From Heliocybe sulcata (Eukaryota > Basidiomycota > Agaricomycetes > Gloeophyllales > Gloeophyllaceae): 64,000 nucleotides of DNA. The DNA lies in contig ML213521.1 in the NCBI GenBank assembly GCA_004369045.1, positions 261,001-325,000 of the forward strand. The letters are read 5' to 3'. Below the pieces are notes generated by a model. That model made no database searches. It was not told the origin of the DNA and saw only the letters and a list, made by a program, of their open reading frames with translations. The translations under genes and the position numbers were made by a program. Within the stretch, counting starts at the first letter, position 1; the number at the start of each line of letters is the position of its first letter. This document shows, one piece after another, positions 46,031-57,509 of this stretch.

Positions 46031-47282
46031 CGTGAGAATGGTGTCGAATACAAAGCAATAAAAGAGAGCGTCAAGCGAGAAAGTGGACGCGACTCGTCAA
46101 GAGCCGTACAGCAGTAAGTGGCCGACCTGGTGGTGGTGGTGCTGACCTGGTGGTGGTGAATGGGTGGCAATTGCTGTACGGACCCTGCAGGCTTTTATAC
46201 AAGGGCGGGGCACAATGGCGGGCCTCGTGTAGCCACCCACCCTGGCCGTCTCCGGAAAAGAAGGCACAATAGCGGAAATGCGCGCTTGTGATCCGGGCAT
46301 CCGACACACACATTTCCATATTTGGATTTTGCTCCATAATTCTATTTATGGCGCTCCAATCATTTCCCTTCATTGCTGCCTCGCGGTTTGCGAGGCTCTG
46401 CACCAATGATCGATAATCGCTGGAGGCGAACGAAAAAATCGGACAGTTATGCACCCTAATGAAAGGGCCTGATCTGTGGTAGCGAGATAGTCAGGTGGGG
46501 TGCACCTTTTTGCTTTGTTTCGCCGCGAGGACAATGTCGCGAGGCGTTCTAGCCTAGGAAAAGGCAAAGCCGGAAAGGAACGGCAGCGGTGCAGTGAAAA
46601 TGGAGAAATAGAGTAGGCTGGTCTGGAGTACGCAGTCGGGTATTAACCTCCGGGTGCGCCACGATGAAACCGACAAAGTCTATCAAGAGCGGCAAGGCTG
46701 GTCCGAAAGACCAGAGTCAGCCGTCTGCTTTCGAATGATCTCGCTGATCTCATGTAAGGAAGCTCACCAAACCGTGCGATGATTCTGGCCCTGGGTCTGC
46801 GCAACGTGTCCAACACCTTGGTCTGACGCCGGAGTTGCATGTTTATGGAGACTGTAGATAGCGCAGCTCGAATCGTAGAATTCGCCAGTCGTAAAAATAG
46901 GACAGTGGGTTTCATGGGACTGGCAAAGGATGTCCCATGACAGCTGAATCGCCCTCCTTCGACGTTCCAAAGCGAGTTCTGCGAATGTCTCCGCGTGCCA
47001 TCTGTCAGCTTGATAGAGAATAGATACAGCACGGTTGCGGCACGGCCGTCTGCATGCCAAGGTGCCTCTTCCACCCAATCGACTGCCTCCAATAAATGAG
47101 ACGCCTGCCAGCACGGGGTCAAGGAGAAGGTACGGGGCCGTAAAGCGTCTGCTTTCATATCGCGGTGTCAGTAAAGGCCTTCGCTGTTGTCTCTCCCGGT
47201 CCCAGAAAAGATCTTGCCGCACACATAGTGCGAGACCCCGTAACATATTCACTTACATCGCTTACATGCACTTCTGCAGACG
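46031..47282. other. AA9 upstream region, no further gene
   Basis: Holds the AA9 promoter and a duplicated CTGGTGGTGGTG tract at about 46125-46158 in the expected leader. A 171-codon open frame on the minus strand (46643-47158) has no domain or composition support. Confidence 0.5.
46193..46199 (-). promoter_or_regulatory. Probable TATA box of AA9 gene
   Basis: TATAAAA on the minus strand in the context GTATAAAAGC, about 163 nt upstream of the start codon. It is the strongest TATA match in the region. Confidence 0.5.
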
Positions 47283-48528
47283 TTACTTCCTGCCGTCAAT
47301 GGCAGGAATGATATCCAGGAAAGAATCGACCACCAGGTCCACCTCGCCTCCTTCCTCCTTCGTCTTCACAGCATCCCTCACATCAGGCGAGTCTTCGGTA
47401 GGCCTACGCACATAGATCGTCCTCATCCCATGCCCAGCGGCCGCTCGGAGGTCCTTGATGTGCGCGGCCACCATGGCACACTCGGACGGTGGCAGGGAAA
47501 GGTGGTGGGCTGCCCCAAGGTAGGTCTTCGGGTTCCTGTATGAAAACGGAGAGATCGTGCGCATTGTGCTAGCAGAGCAAGATGGAAGATACATACGGCT
47601 TGTATGAACCAAGGAGTTCGCCGGAGAACACGGTATCCCAGGGTAAATCGGCATGTTTGGCCTTGAGCACGCGCCACTGTCAGCCTCTGGATGTAAGAAG
47701 TAGGGCATCCGCCTCTACGCACCATATCCACCAGCAGTCTTACATTCCCGTTCGAAAGCGTAGCGATAATGAAACGCTTCTTGAGCTCATACAGACCCTC
47801 GCTAGAATCAGGCCAGCCTGCCTTATTGTCAGTAAATACACATTCTGGGGTGCTCGCATGCGCGACCATCGAGCTTGTGCCACACGAGATTAAGCTGTGC
47901 CCGCTTGTCCTCGTCCCAGATCTTCCAGAGATGGGACCATCGAGACGAACTCAACATCTCATCAAGAATCTGTATAATTCAGTGCAATATATTCTATTAG
48001 TAAATGATATGAAAGACAAATCACAACCCCCCTGCGTACCTCGCGGTGCATAACATCGACACTCAAAGTCCCTTGTCCACTTTCAGCGGTCTGCACGCTT
48101 GGGAAAACATCGACAAGTATACAGCGAGTCAAACTGGATTAGTTAGTCGCAAAGGACGTACGTCCTAGTCATGTAGCCTGCCCTCCATTCTTGCGCAAAG
48201 GCGATCCAATCTGCACAAATCATCAGTCAGTCAAGGCCTCATGCCGGGTGAGATGGCCCGGGGATCAAGATGTTGGGCTCGCAGCATGATTCGTGAGAGA
48301 CCGAGTCCCGCCAGCGATCTGCAGTGGTTAATAACCTAGGACAGGAGCGATTTTCGGAGAAGTATGTCTCGCGAAAAGCCACAGACATCCATCATTGCAT
48401 CAATGGAGAAGGAATCAGTGTTACCGACCTTCAGAGGCATCGCTGGACTCTGCCAGTGCACGTGACACCGTGCTACGCCAATCTACGACCGTCCCGAAGA
48501 CGTCGAAGAGGAGTGCCTTCACCTGCAT
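47283..48528 (-). CDS. HAD-superfamily 2-haloacid dehalogenase-like protein
   Basis: The first exon starts MQVKALLFDVFGTVVDWRS, with the nucleophile Asp of HAD motif I in the type II haloacid dehalogenase context. DWIAFAQEWRAGYM follows in the cap. Motif II is FIIATLSNGN, the conserved Lys lies in GSYKPNPKTY, and motif III is CAMVAAHIKDLRAAAGHGM with the acidic VDLVVDSFLDI near the end. Bacterial relatives hydrolyse L-2-haloacids; fungal members often have untested substrates. The intron after exon 1 (48428 to about 48211) is unusually long for this window, so a small exon may have been missed. Other introns lie near 48.15, 47.9, 47.7 and 47.55 kb. The core motifs are all intact. Confidence 0.82.
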
Positions 48529-48718
48529 ACCTCAAATCGAGCCTAGGAGATCGAGGGAGTAGAAGAACAAGTACAATGATGGGAACCCGCTTGCGACGGT
48601 ATAATTTGGACCGGGAGTTTTCCGCTGCTGCATGTTGTGGGAGCGGACCGAGTGAATTGTCCCCAAGGAGTCTCCATAGGTCCGAGTCAAAGGCAGATCA
48701 CAGACGACAAAAAGAGTA

Positions 48719-48790
48719 TACACCGAACGGGAATCGAACCCGTGCCGCTTGCTTGGAAGGCAAGCATGATAACCACTTCACCATCGGTGT
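48719..48790 (-). tRNA. tRNA-Gly (TCC)
   Basis: Minus-strand acceptor ACACCGA pairs with TCGGTGT, anticodon stem CTTGC/GCAAG encloses loop CTTCCAA (anticodon TCC), and the T arm carries GGTTCGATTCC. No intron; discriminator A. Confidence 0.95.
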
Positions 48791-48911
48791 GCCTTGTCTG
48801 TGCGCAAATAAATATATACAGTAGTTATATTACCACAGGCCGTTGTCATTCGAAACTCAACGCCATCGAGAGTATATATACTAATCGTAGTGTGTCAGAA
48901 TAGAGTACAAG

Positions 48912-51900
48912 CTACGTTTGGACCTGCTCTGGCACCTGAGCTGGCTCCGGTTGCACTGCAGCGAGGGCCATCTGCATAACCCGCTCAAGCGCCAATGAAT
49001 CCAAGCCCAAGTTCAGTCGGGACTCGCCGACTACCGCATTGTCCGTATTCCACTCGTCCTGTGCCTTGTCCGGGCCAGCCAGAACACCATCTTTATCGTC
49101 ATCATCGTCCGAAAGTTCTGTAAGAGATGACAAGGATGATTCGTAGGTGTAATCAGATTTGATTTCGTCCAGGGATCTGTACGATGCGATGTTCAAGTGC
49201 GATATGTCACCCAGGAAAAGTGGTCGCTCGGTTGGAAAGACTGGATCCTCCTGGTCGACGTACTGCTCAGGGTCTATGTGCCAACTATCCAAGGGCGTCC
49301 CGATGAATATTCTCTCCCGAGGAGGTAAGGGATGCGCAAGGGACGCCATAAAGGCAGCGCCTACCCTTTCCCCATCCAGCCCGTAGACTGTCCCAAAGAA
49401 AGTTCCCGGCTCAGGCGGGACTTGGGACTTGATCCTTCCAGCAGGTTCTTTAGACATGGCAGGCTGCTTTGCCTTCCGCTTTTTGGGCTTGCCTTTCCCA
49501 GTCATCTTGATCCTGCGCAAATCGCGTTCTGAAATGTACACTTCGCCGCGTAGCCCGCTACACACGGAGCAATTACAGTCACCTCGGCACACGGGGCACT
49601 TGAAATTGACAGCGTTAGCGTCGAACTGGATGTCGGGGTACCTAGGGTGACGTATCTCGAACGTAAGACGGGCATACCGTGCCAGGAGTGAGAGCTCGCA
49701 CTCACCGTTTGAGGATGCAATTTACGCAGTACCGCTTCATACAACGCACCCCGCCATGCATTGTTCTGCAGGTCATCTTGAGTAGGTCTGTGGAGCGTCG
49801 ACAATGATGGCACCGGATAAGCTCTCCATCTGGATCCTTCAACCCTGCCCGCCCGCCAGGATACCTGTCAAGCGCATTGAACAGGATATTCCACAGCTTA
49901 TGGTACCCAGACTCGGCTTTGGAAGAGACGAAGCTATTTTGAGGTCCCTCGCTTAACTGAGGTCCATCGAGACCAGCAGCATCCGAGCGGGATGTAATAT
50001 GACGACGGCCAACAGAACCTATCTTAGACCGGACCGTCTGCCCCGTCCTGCCTCCTACTCTGGCCCTGCCTTTCCCTTTGCCACGAGGAACGAGAGCTCC
50101 TCGGTCTTCAGCCTCGGGATCATACATACTATCACCCGGGTCTAGAGCATTAGCATGCTCATCCATACTAGAGCCACGGTCTTCGGCAGGATCTTGCGGT
50201 GGACACAAGACAATACCCATCCGCTTTGTCGTAGGAGAGACAGTCAGCACAGCTGGCTCTTCTAATGGCGAGGGTTCAGAGCCAGCAGCACTGGCCCGCG
50301 ACCGCGAGGATTCAGATGCCACCGAGTCAGGGGAGAACGACCGCAGCCGGGCGTCCGGCAAGTGATCCTCTGGCTCCGATGCCGATTCTGCAGACCGAGG
50401 AGATTCAGGCGACTCGGACGCATCGAACCCACCCAGTATAGAAGGGTTAATAGTACCATTCAGAGTGTACCCAATCTCGTGCGAGTACTCGCTGGAGGAT
50501 GTGGGCTCGTCTATGAAAGCACTGTTAATGCCTAGATCTGGATCAAGCGATGGAGTAGATCCCTCCCCGACATCTGCGGTAGACGATAAGGTTCCCAGGA
50601 AACCGGCAGCATGTCCTTGATAATGATGATCTATACGCAGCTCTTCCGGTGACGGTGAGCGGTTGCCCGTACCCAGAAATACGTCGCTCTTAGTTCCAGC
50701 GACAAAGGCCATCGCATTGTCCCCGTGGATTTGATACATCGCACTCACTCCCCAGGAGATGTCCGCGAACAATGGGTCGTTTTCCACAATGACAGGTTCT
50801 GAACCAGGAGGATCGTCCAGATGTACCGGCGAGTGAGGTGGCGGCTGCTCGATGGCGTCCCGGGACTCTGGGGGTGAACTGACTCTGTCAGCTATTGACG
50901 AAACGCCCGTTATCGACGCGTTCGGGGGTGACGTAGAGCGCCGGGGAGGCGTCTCAACGATGCCGGGGGATGAGCGAACTGACGGCGAGGAAGATTGCAC
51001 ACCCTCGGTGCCAGATGGCGGAGATATGCGCATAGTCGAGCTCCCCTGTACAAAGTCGAGTCGCTCATGGGGTGAAGAAGGCAAAACATATTGATGTGGT
51101 CGAGGATCCTGATATCGGCGCCGCTTGATATAGTCCATAGCCACATCGCGTTCCGCATGATCCCGTAAGAGGTGTCTCATAGACAACCGGCGCTCCGCGA
51201 GAGACTCGCCTTCCTCGCTTGGCGGCCCAAGCTCAAGAACCCTCTCGAAGCGAGATGCCCTTGGAGGGCTTGCAGGGTAAACCATAAGTCTTCTCCGACG
51301 GGGCTTAGGAGAGAGTGCCGAAGCTATGGCACTGCCCGAAGAGTCGGGGGTTGCTGGCACAAGAGATGCCGAACGGTTGCGTTTGCGTCCTGGGGTGAAA
51401 AGAGGAGCAGCCACCGCGTTGCTCTGGAAAGACACCTGCATGGCATTTAGCAGGTCGTAGGGCCGTATTTCGTCCCGTTTCGCATACTCATTGAGAAACA
51501 TGTAGTCATCTTTCCGGATACCCGGCGGGAGTGGGGGAACGGATATGTAGCAAATAGATCCTAGACGAGGAACAGCACGTTGTGAGGGAGGCGGAGCATA
51601 GGCCCAATGCAAGTCTTTCTCTCCGGGGGACTGTGATTTTGGCGAAGGCCTGTATTCTGACGGCGAGGTAGCAGTGTACACTAAGCTGTCTGAAGACTAG
51701 ATGAAAACCATTAACAGCTAGACTGAGACATATTGATCCGGCAGTATATATCTTCACTTACTATGATGATAGGCGACGATTCCCGCCTTGCCGGTGAAGT
51801 GGATTGTGGGACTACGCTGTGACTTGTCAGGTTTTGAGAGGGCGACGGAACGGGTGCTTGCGGAGAGGGAAGCAGCAGTACTGGAAGAAATGGAGAGGGT

Positions 51901-52353
51901 GTCCGTTCCTTAGGACGCGGTGGATCGCTGACGGATAATGATGATGAGTCCCGCACTGGTTGAGGCTTAGCTACTCGCTCTGTACAAAGAATGGAATACA
52001 GACCGTAGTCAGAAGGCACATGGTCTGTCATAGGCATGCTGATAAGTGTCTCAGGGAAGACCTACCATGCACATGAACGAGGGATTTTGGCGCGAGTCGA
52101 CAAGGAGTAGGATGGAAGAACGCACCTCAGGCTCCTTCCCGGTATCCAAGGGTTTCCTTCTGTCCAACGCGTCTCCTGACGCGGGACCATTTTCATATGC
52201 ATCTATCCCATATCCCATGTCAACTTGTAGAGGCTGATAGCTTGCTCGCGGGCGAGGCGATCGAGACTTGGAACTCGAGTCCGACGATGCAAGCTGATGC
52301 CGATCTAGGCTTCCATCCCAATTCAAGAGCTCAGAGGAATTATTGTAGGGCAT
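48912..52353 (-). CDS. zf-4CXXC_R1 zinc-finger nuclear protein
   Basis: The long exon (about 51,700 to 49,730) encodes a Ser/Pro-rich, mostly disordered region ending in the zinc domain. The Cys series is CHHCRRSTDLLKMTC, CMKRYCVNCILKR, then across an in-phase intron YPDIQFDANAVNFKCPVC, RGDCNCSVC. This matches zf-4CXXC_R1, first described in the human R1 (JPO2/CDCA7L) repressor of the monoamine oxidase A promoter; CDCA7 relatives act in chromatin and DNA-methylation maintenance. A basic stretch GKGKPKKRKAKQP follows and the tail is acidic (TELSDDDDDKDG). The N-terminal exons (start MPYNNSSELLNWDGSL at 52353, then a segment with TDHVPSDYGLYSILC) join the body less certainly; one donor near 52075 is ambiguous. 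Function as a chromatin or transcription factor is inferred from the domain. Confidence 0.8.
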
Positions 52354-53843
52354 CTCCTCTAGCGCTGCATGTCCACAACTAGACTCAGGGAGCAATAACA
52401 GGCGCAATTCTGTCGCACACTAGGAGAGTGAAATAACGCGGCGTTCATACAGATTCGACAGAATTGGCAGCGTTACCCACACTCGCGTCGTGTCACATCG
52501 TGACTGTGATGGGGGCGCCCACAAACCGGCGCAATGTGGAGCATGCTTTCTGAACGTTGGCACATTCATGAAGGCTTGAAGCTTTGAAGGCTTATAGCTG
52601 GTGGCCAGATAGCAAACGACAGAACTGTACCATTCATGATAAGGAAGTTAGGTTTTATCTTCATTCCACACCTTCAATGCAACTTCAATGGAGGATGCAT
52701 CTCTGATTGACTCGCGACCTATGACAGACAGTCTTGCATGTTGTCATGCCCCGTGTTCTCGTATACCGACTGCTTTGACGCCCTTTTGGCGCTTAAACAC
52801 GCCTCAGAAGTGAATCTACGCGAGGAGGTGCTGGAGCAGTTGCTATCAGCCCGAATCAACTGGCGTTACCTTGGCAGCTATACAGCCAGACCGGGTCAGT
52901 ATGGTACGTTATCCACCCAGTCTATATAAGCTATATAAGTGAAATCCAATCAAACAGTAGACAGCTATCACACCAGTCAGTTTCAACTCCTAGTTCGGTT
53001 GCGCAATTGCTCTCATAGGCAGCAACAGGGTGCCCGCCGCTCCATCATGCCATATACCTGGGATGACATGAAGCACTTGCAGGACATATCTGACTCAATA
53101 ATCTGTCAGTCCAGTCCGCACTGCAAACGTTTGCCATTTTGCGATGTTTCATCGACTGTGTCCCTATCTTTTCAGGTCTCTTCGCGTATATCAGGCCCTT
53201 GGCCTTACCTCTTCCATGTCCGAATTGGGCAAACCCATCGCCGTGTCCATCCAGTCCAGAAGCACCAACCGACTGCTTCTTCCATGGTAAGTCCGAGGAG
53301 AGACATGCTCCCGTTCGTGCAGGACACACTCATGAAGCCACCAATGGGCAGACTCAGGCTAGATGTCACGTGCCCTTCCTCTAAAGTCTCGGACGCTGGA
53401 CGAAGTGATCAGAGTACTTCTCTCCTGCATGAAGAATGGCATCATACAGCAGTGTTGATATTGTTCTCGGCCGAGCGATGGCCCCATGACTCCTGCGATA
53501 CAGAAGAAGAGTGGAACTGAGGCAAAGTCACGCAATCGCCACAGGCATGCTCGCCATAGATATGCTAAGTCCATCTTGCTAGTAAGCCAATGCGGACAAT
53601 GCTGTTCGACTTCGTCCCAGCTTTGTATCTAGATATCTGGACCATATCACGACAGAATGGGCCTTCTTGCCGTTGAAGCCGCGCTGCCGCCATTCACATC
53701 GCGCCTTCACCTTTGCCCTTTGCGCCATGATCAATTCATATCGTTCCTGAACTTGCCGTATATAATGAGGAAACTGATAGACAAGACCCTGCAGAGTTGT
53801 CTTTGGACATTACCTGCGTCTCTGACACTTACACTCCGTCGTT
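52354..53843. other. Intergenic, no clear gene
   Basis: Two plus-strand frames (52738-52929, 52939-53520) are open but lack domains, codon patterning or splice support. The right end is the promoter of the dioxygenase gene. Confidence 0.45.
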
Positions 53844-55331
53844 ATGGCCACTGAAACGATCACCAAGTCCGCCGACCATGTCGTCGACGCTGTCTCGAAG
53901 CTGACCCTGAAGGGTGACGGCGCTGTGAGTGGTGGGATAGAGTTCTTTGCAGCAGTACTGACTAACCTGTCCATCTCTGAAGGGGGCGTCATACCCCTTC
54001 TACCTGCCGTACTGGGATAGCTCCGAGAAGTTCCCAAGCGATGCAGGATACACAAATGTCTTACTCACCTTCCCCACTCGTAGAGTTTGAGGAGCCCGGC
54101 AAGCGGGCTGATCCCGCAAAGCCTCACCTCCTGACTCCCTCTGCGACCGTGGACCATCTGAGTCCTTATATCGGCACGGAGGTGACTGGCGTGCAGATCT
54201 CCCAGCTCACCAAGGAGGGATTGGACGAGTTGGCTCTCTTCGTCGCGGAGAGGAAGCTGGTGGTCTTCAGAGACCAGGACTTTAAGGATCTTGGTCCTGA
54301 CCGGCAAATCGAGATTGCCAGGTAATGCCTCCCTGCGTTTGAATCCCCGTAGCACTGACCGACGTCGTATCAGACATTTCGGCCCGATTCAGAGGCACCC
54401 TACGTCTGGTAACGTAAAGGGATATCCCGAGTTCCACGTCGGTGAGTAGCATTTGTGGCCAACTAACCGCCACGGTTCTGACACTCTTCTTGCCAGTCTA
54501 CCGCGACCAGGACCATAAGGGATTCCGCGAATATTTTGGTGATGATCGCGCCAATTTAGTCAGCTGGCACTCCGATGTAGTGAGTAATGGAACATATGTT
54601 TTGAGATGACGCGCTCACATGCTTTGAAGTCCTACGAGAAGCAGCCCCCTGGCACGACTTTCTTCTGGATCCTGGACCAGGTGAGTACAAAAAACATGTG
54701 CGTGCCACAGCATAACTCAGGCGCCCATCTTTCTAGCCTGAGCTCGGTGGAAACACCATCTTCTCCTCGCAAGTAGAGGCATACAATCGTCTCTCGCCCG
54801 AGTTCCAGAAGCGTCTTGAAGGTCTCCGCGCAGTGCACTCTGCTGTCGCACAGGCTGAGCACTCCGCAAAGCGCGGAGGTCCTGTCCGCCGCGAAGCCGT
54901 TGAGACTGAGGTACGCCTGCACTCATTTCCACTTTAGCTTTGATTGTAAACGCATTGAATAGCACCCTCTCGTCCGCGTCCACCCCGCAACGGGCGAGAA
55001 GGCATTGTACATAAACCAAGGCTTCACGAGGCGCATCGTTGGCTTCAAGAAGGAAGAATCCGACTACCTCCTCAACTTCCTGTATGACCACATTGCCAAG
55101 GGCGCTGACTTCCACGTCCGCGCTGGGTACAAGCCTGGTACCGTGGTCGTTTGGGTGTGTATCCAGCCTTAACCCAATCAGCGGAGTGATTAATGGCTGA
55201 TTCACGATTCCTGTTCATAGGATAACCGGGTGACAGTGCACAGCGCCACGGACTTCTCATATGACGTGAGACGGCATGCCGTACGACTCACACCCCAGGC
55301 AGAGGTTCCTATCCCAGCGTCAAGCCATTAA
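53844..55331 (+). CDS. JLP1: TauD/TfdA alpha-ketoglutarate sulfonate dioxygenase
   Basis: Fe(II)/alpha-ketoglutarate dioxygenase; yeast JLP1 and bacterial TauD release sulfite from sulfonates for sulfur supply. Nine exons (53844-53924, 53983-54037, 54084-54321, 54374-54441, 54497-54579, 54630-54680, 54737-54910, 54963-55154, 55221-55331) give 350 residues in frame. The iron-binding His and Asp are in SWHSDVSYEKQPPG, the distal His in NRVTVHSATDF, and the co-substrate Arg in RRHAVRLTPQ. GTEVTGVQISQLT is the family N-terminal motif. The second intron (54038-54083) appears to use a GC donor and AG acceptor; only this joins FPK to FEEPGKRADPAKPHLL without a stop. Sulfonate or related substrate is inferred; TfdA-like or other acids remain possible. 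Confidence 0.9.
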
Positions 55332-55798
55332 CAGAGAGCACGGGACAGGGATAACGTACTGCGCAGTGCCCGTCGTGTATTACTAGTTGACCCACGGTTG
55401 TTGTACGTTTACGTGGAAAATGTGAAGTAGAACCCTCAGATGGATCTGTGACCACATCCCGCGAGCCTATGGTTGATAACGATAGACGCCCAGATGCGGG
55501 AACCTAAGACTCAAGAATTCAGTGAAGCAATAATGGGATTTCTTCGCGTACCGATGCGAGAACTATTGTAAAATTACATATGCCACATTGTTATTCATTG
55601 AATTATCGGACGACGTGACCTACCTACAAGTACCAAGGAATACAGAGCCGGAGAAAGTGAAAAGAGGCAAGAGTTTCAGATACCGCAAAAGCTCTGTGCA
55701 ACACACATGTGGGGGAATGGCAAAATGAAAGAGAACATGTCTGTCTGTTTTGCATTTTATGACGGCGCAAGGGGAACCGATGCAGAAGCGATCTGAGA
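55332..55798. other. Intergenic 3'-3' spacer
   Basis: Between the convergent dioxygenase and NAP1 genes. No coding or RNA feature is seen; both terminators presumably lie here. Confidence 0.6.
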
Positions 55799-57269
55799 TC
55801 ACTGTTGCTTGCACTCCTCAGCATTGACATTAGGAGCCGCACCACCTGCACCGCGACCGCGGGGAGGACCACGGCGCCTTGCCGGAACCTCGCCTTCAGA
55901 ATCCGAGTCCTACAAAGACGCACATGAGTTTCTGTAAGCAAGCGGTATGATCAAAACTTCATACACCATCCTCAAATTGGTCTTCGTCATCTTCCTCGTC
56001 AATGTCCTCGAAGTCGTCGTCGTCATCATCGTCTATGCCTTCATACTCCAGTGCTTTGCCCGTGAAGTAGTCGACGGCCTTCGGGATAATCTGTTGACGG
56101 TGTTAGACGGTACTGAAGCTGTAAATACCGCATACTCACCTTCTCTTTGATGTCCTCGCCGAGTTGATAGTCGACCTCCAACTTCTCTTCTAATTCTTCC
56201 AACTCCTCGTCCTCGATTTCGCCCTTCTCGATAGCCTCCTCTGCAGGTGGCTCCGGCGGGCTGAAGAAGTTGAAGAATGATTCCGTAGGGCGCGCTTTCC
56301 GCACGAGGCGGGTGCGGTTTGTGTCTATTATGTGGTCAGCGATTCCAGCGTAATAAAGCAGCAGCATCACACACTCTTGTTGCGTTGCTTCTTGATTTCG
56401 AACTCCTTCGTCAGATCCTTGTCCTCCTTCCACTTGATCTCCGTGCCGATCGCGCGATCATATACGAAATCGCCCGAGTAGCCAACCTCCTCCTGATAGA
56501 TATACGTCTTCTCGAGGACCTCGTTATCAAAGTACTCGTTCGGAGTGAAATAGAAGCTGAGCTTGAAGCCGGGCTTGGGGTCAGTGCTAGGCAAGTACGA
56601 CAGCCGGATGTCGGTGAGGTGCTTGAGTGCGCCGGCATCACGATCAGTGATAATGTCAGAAAGCGCAACATGGTTCCGCAGAGCCGTGAGCCAGAACTCT
56701 GGAATGCCGTTGGTAGAGTCAGGGACGTCCTTGGGCAACGGCGTGTACTCTTCGTCGTCCTTCTTTGCTACCACCTCTCCCGCCTCCACCTCTTCTGGCG
56801 TGGGCGCGGCTGCACCAGTGATAATCGCGTGCCGGCGATCGAGCAGGGGTTTCTGCAACTCCGCGTACTGAAGATAGCTTAGACCTAGAGCTCATCCAAT
56901 TAAGCTCATGCTCACCTTCTTCTCCAGCTCCAGACATTCGCGCTTGTACTTGTTCTGCAGCTCATCTTGCTTCAGCTGGACGCCCTTGAGGGCCTGGACG
57001 TTCTTCTTCACTTCGACAGGAAGATTCTCGATGTACCCAGAGCTCTTGCCGATCAGACCAGCCAGTCTGCCCTGCACAAGCCCTGCCAGCATGTTACCTG
57101 AGAGTCCGCCAGCCGGCAGCGATGCGTCTTCCTCGCCCTCATTGTCCTCTGAAATATCAGGGACCGTCGGACGCGACAGACCCTGCGCGATGGGCGCCTG
57201 ATTCAAAGGTGTATTCTGGGGCGTCGGCGCAGTGATATCGCCCTCTCTGATGAGTACGTTGGAGGACAT
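55799..57269 (-). CDS. NAP1: Nucleosome assembly protein 1
   Basis: Histone H2A-H2B chaperone shuttling between cytoplasm and nucleus. The chosen start gives MSSNVLIREGDITAPTPQNT; an upstream in-frame ATG (57374) is possible. The long dimerisation helix spans LPVEVKKNVQALKGVQLKQD. The core has IPEFWLTALRNHVALSDIIT, LSFYFTPNEYFDNEVLEKTY and the signature SFFNFFSPPE. The C-terminal tail is highly acidic (EGIDDDDDDDFEDIDEEDDE) and then RG-rich. The last residues CKQQ form a CaaX prenylation box known in NAP1 proteins of plants and animals. Introns of about 50 nt lie near 55.93, 56.12, 56.34 and 56.9 kb. The gene is followed by UBP14 on the same strand. Confidence 0.94.
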
Positions 57270-57509
57270 GATGAAGGGAGTGGCAGAAAACGAGCTCGAC
57301 GCGTGTCGCAGAAAATGAAGAGCAAATGCAAAAGCCTCCTGGGCCTGGCCTTGCGGAGTCTCGGCAAGTGCCATTGTCGATTCAAAGTCGGGCCGGGCAA
57401 GCGCTTTTGGATATTTGCCGCCCGATGTCTGCGATAAATTCTGCGAGGACGGGTGGCTAGCGGATTGCTAGTATGTCTAGATTGATTTAGTGCTACAATT
57501 TTGCGAGAG

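Noticed and set aside
46643-47158. 171-codon open frame on the minus strand between AA9 and HAD genes
   Set aside because: No domain, odd residue composition and no splice-supported neighbours; probably chance.
52939-53520. 193-codon open frame on the plus strand upstream of the dioxygenase
   Set aside because: Composition rich in Ser/His/Arg/Cys without pattern, no recognisable motif and internal splice-like sites; treated as chance.
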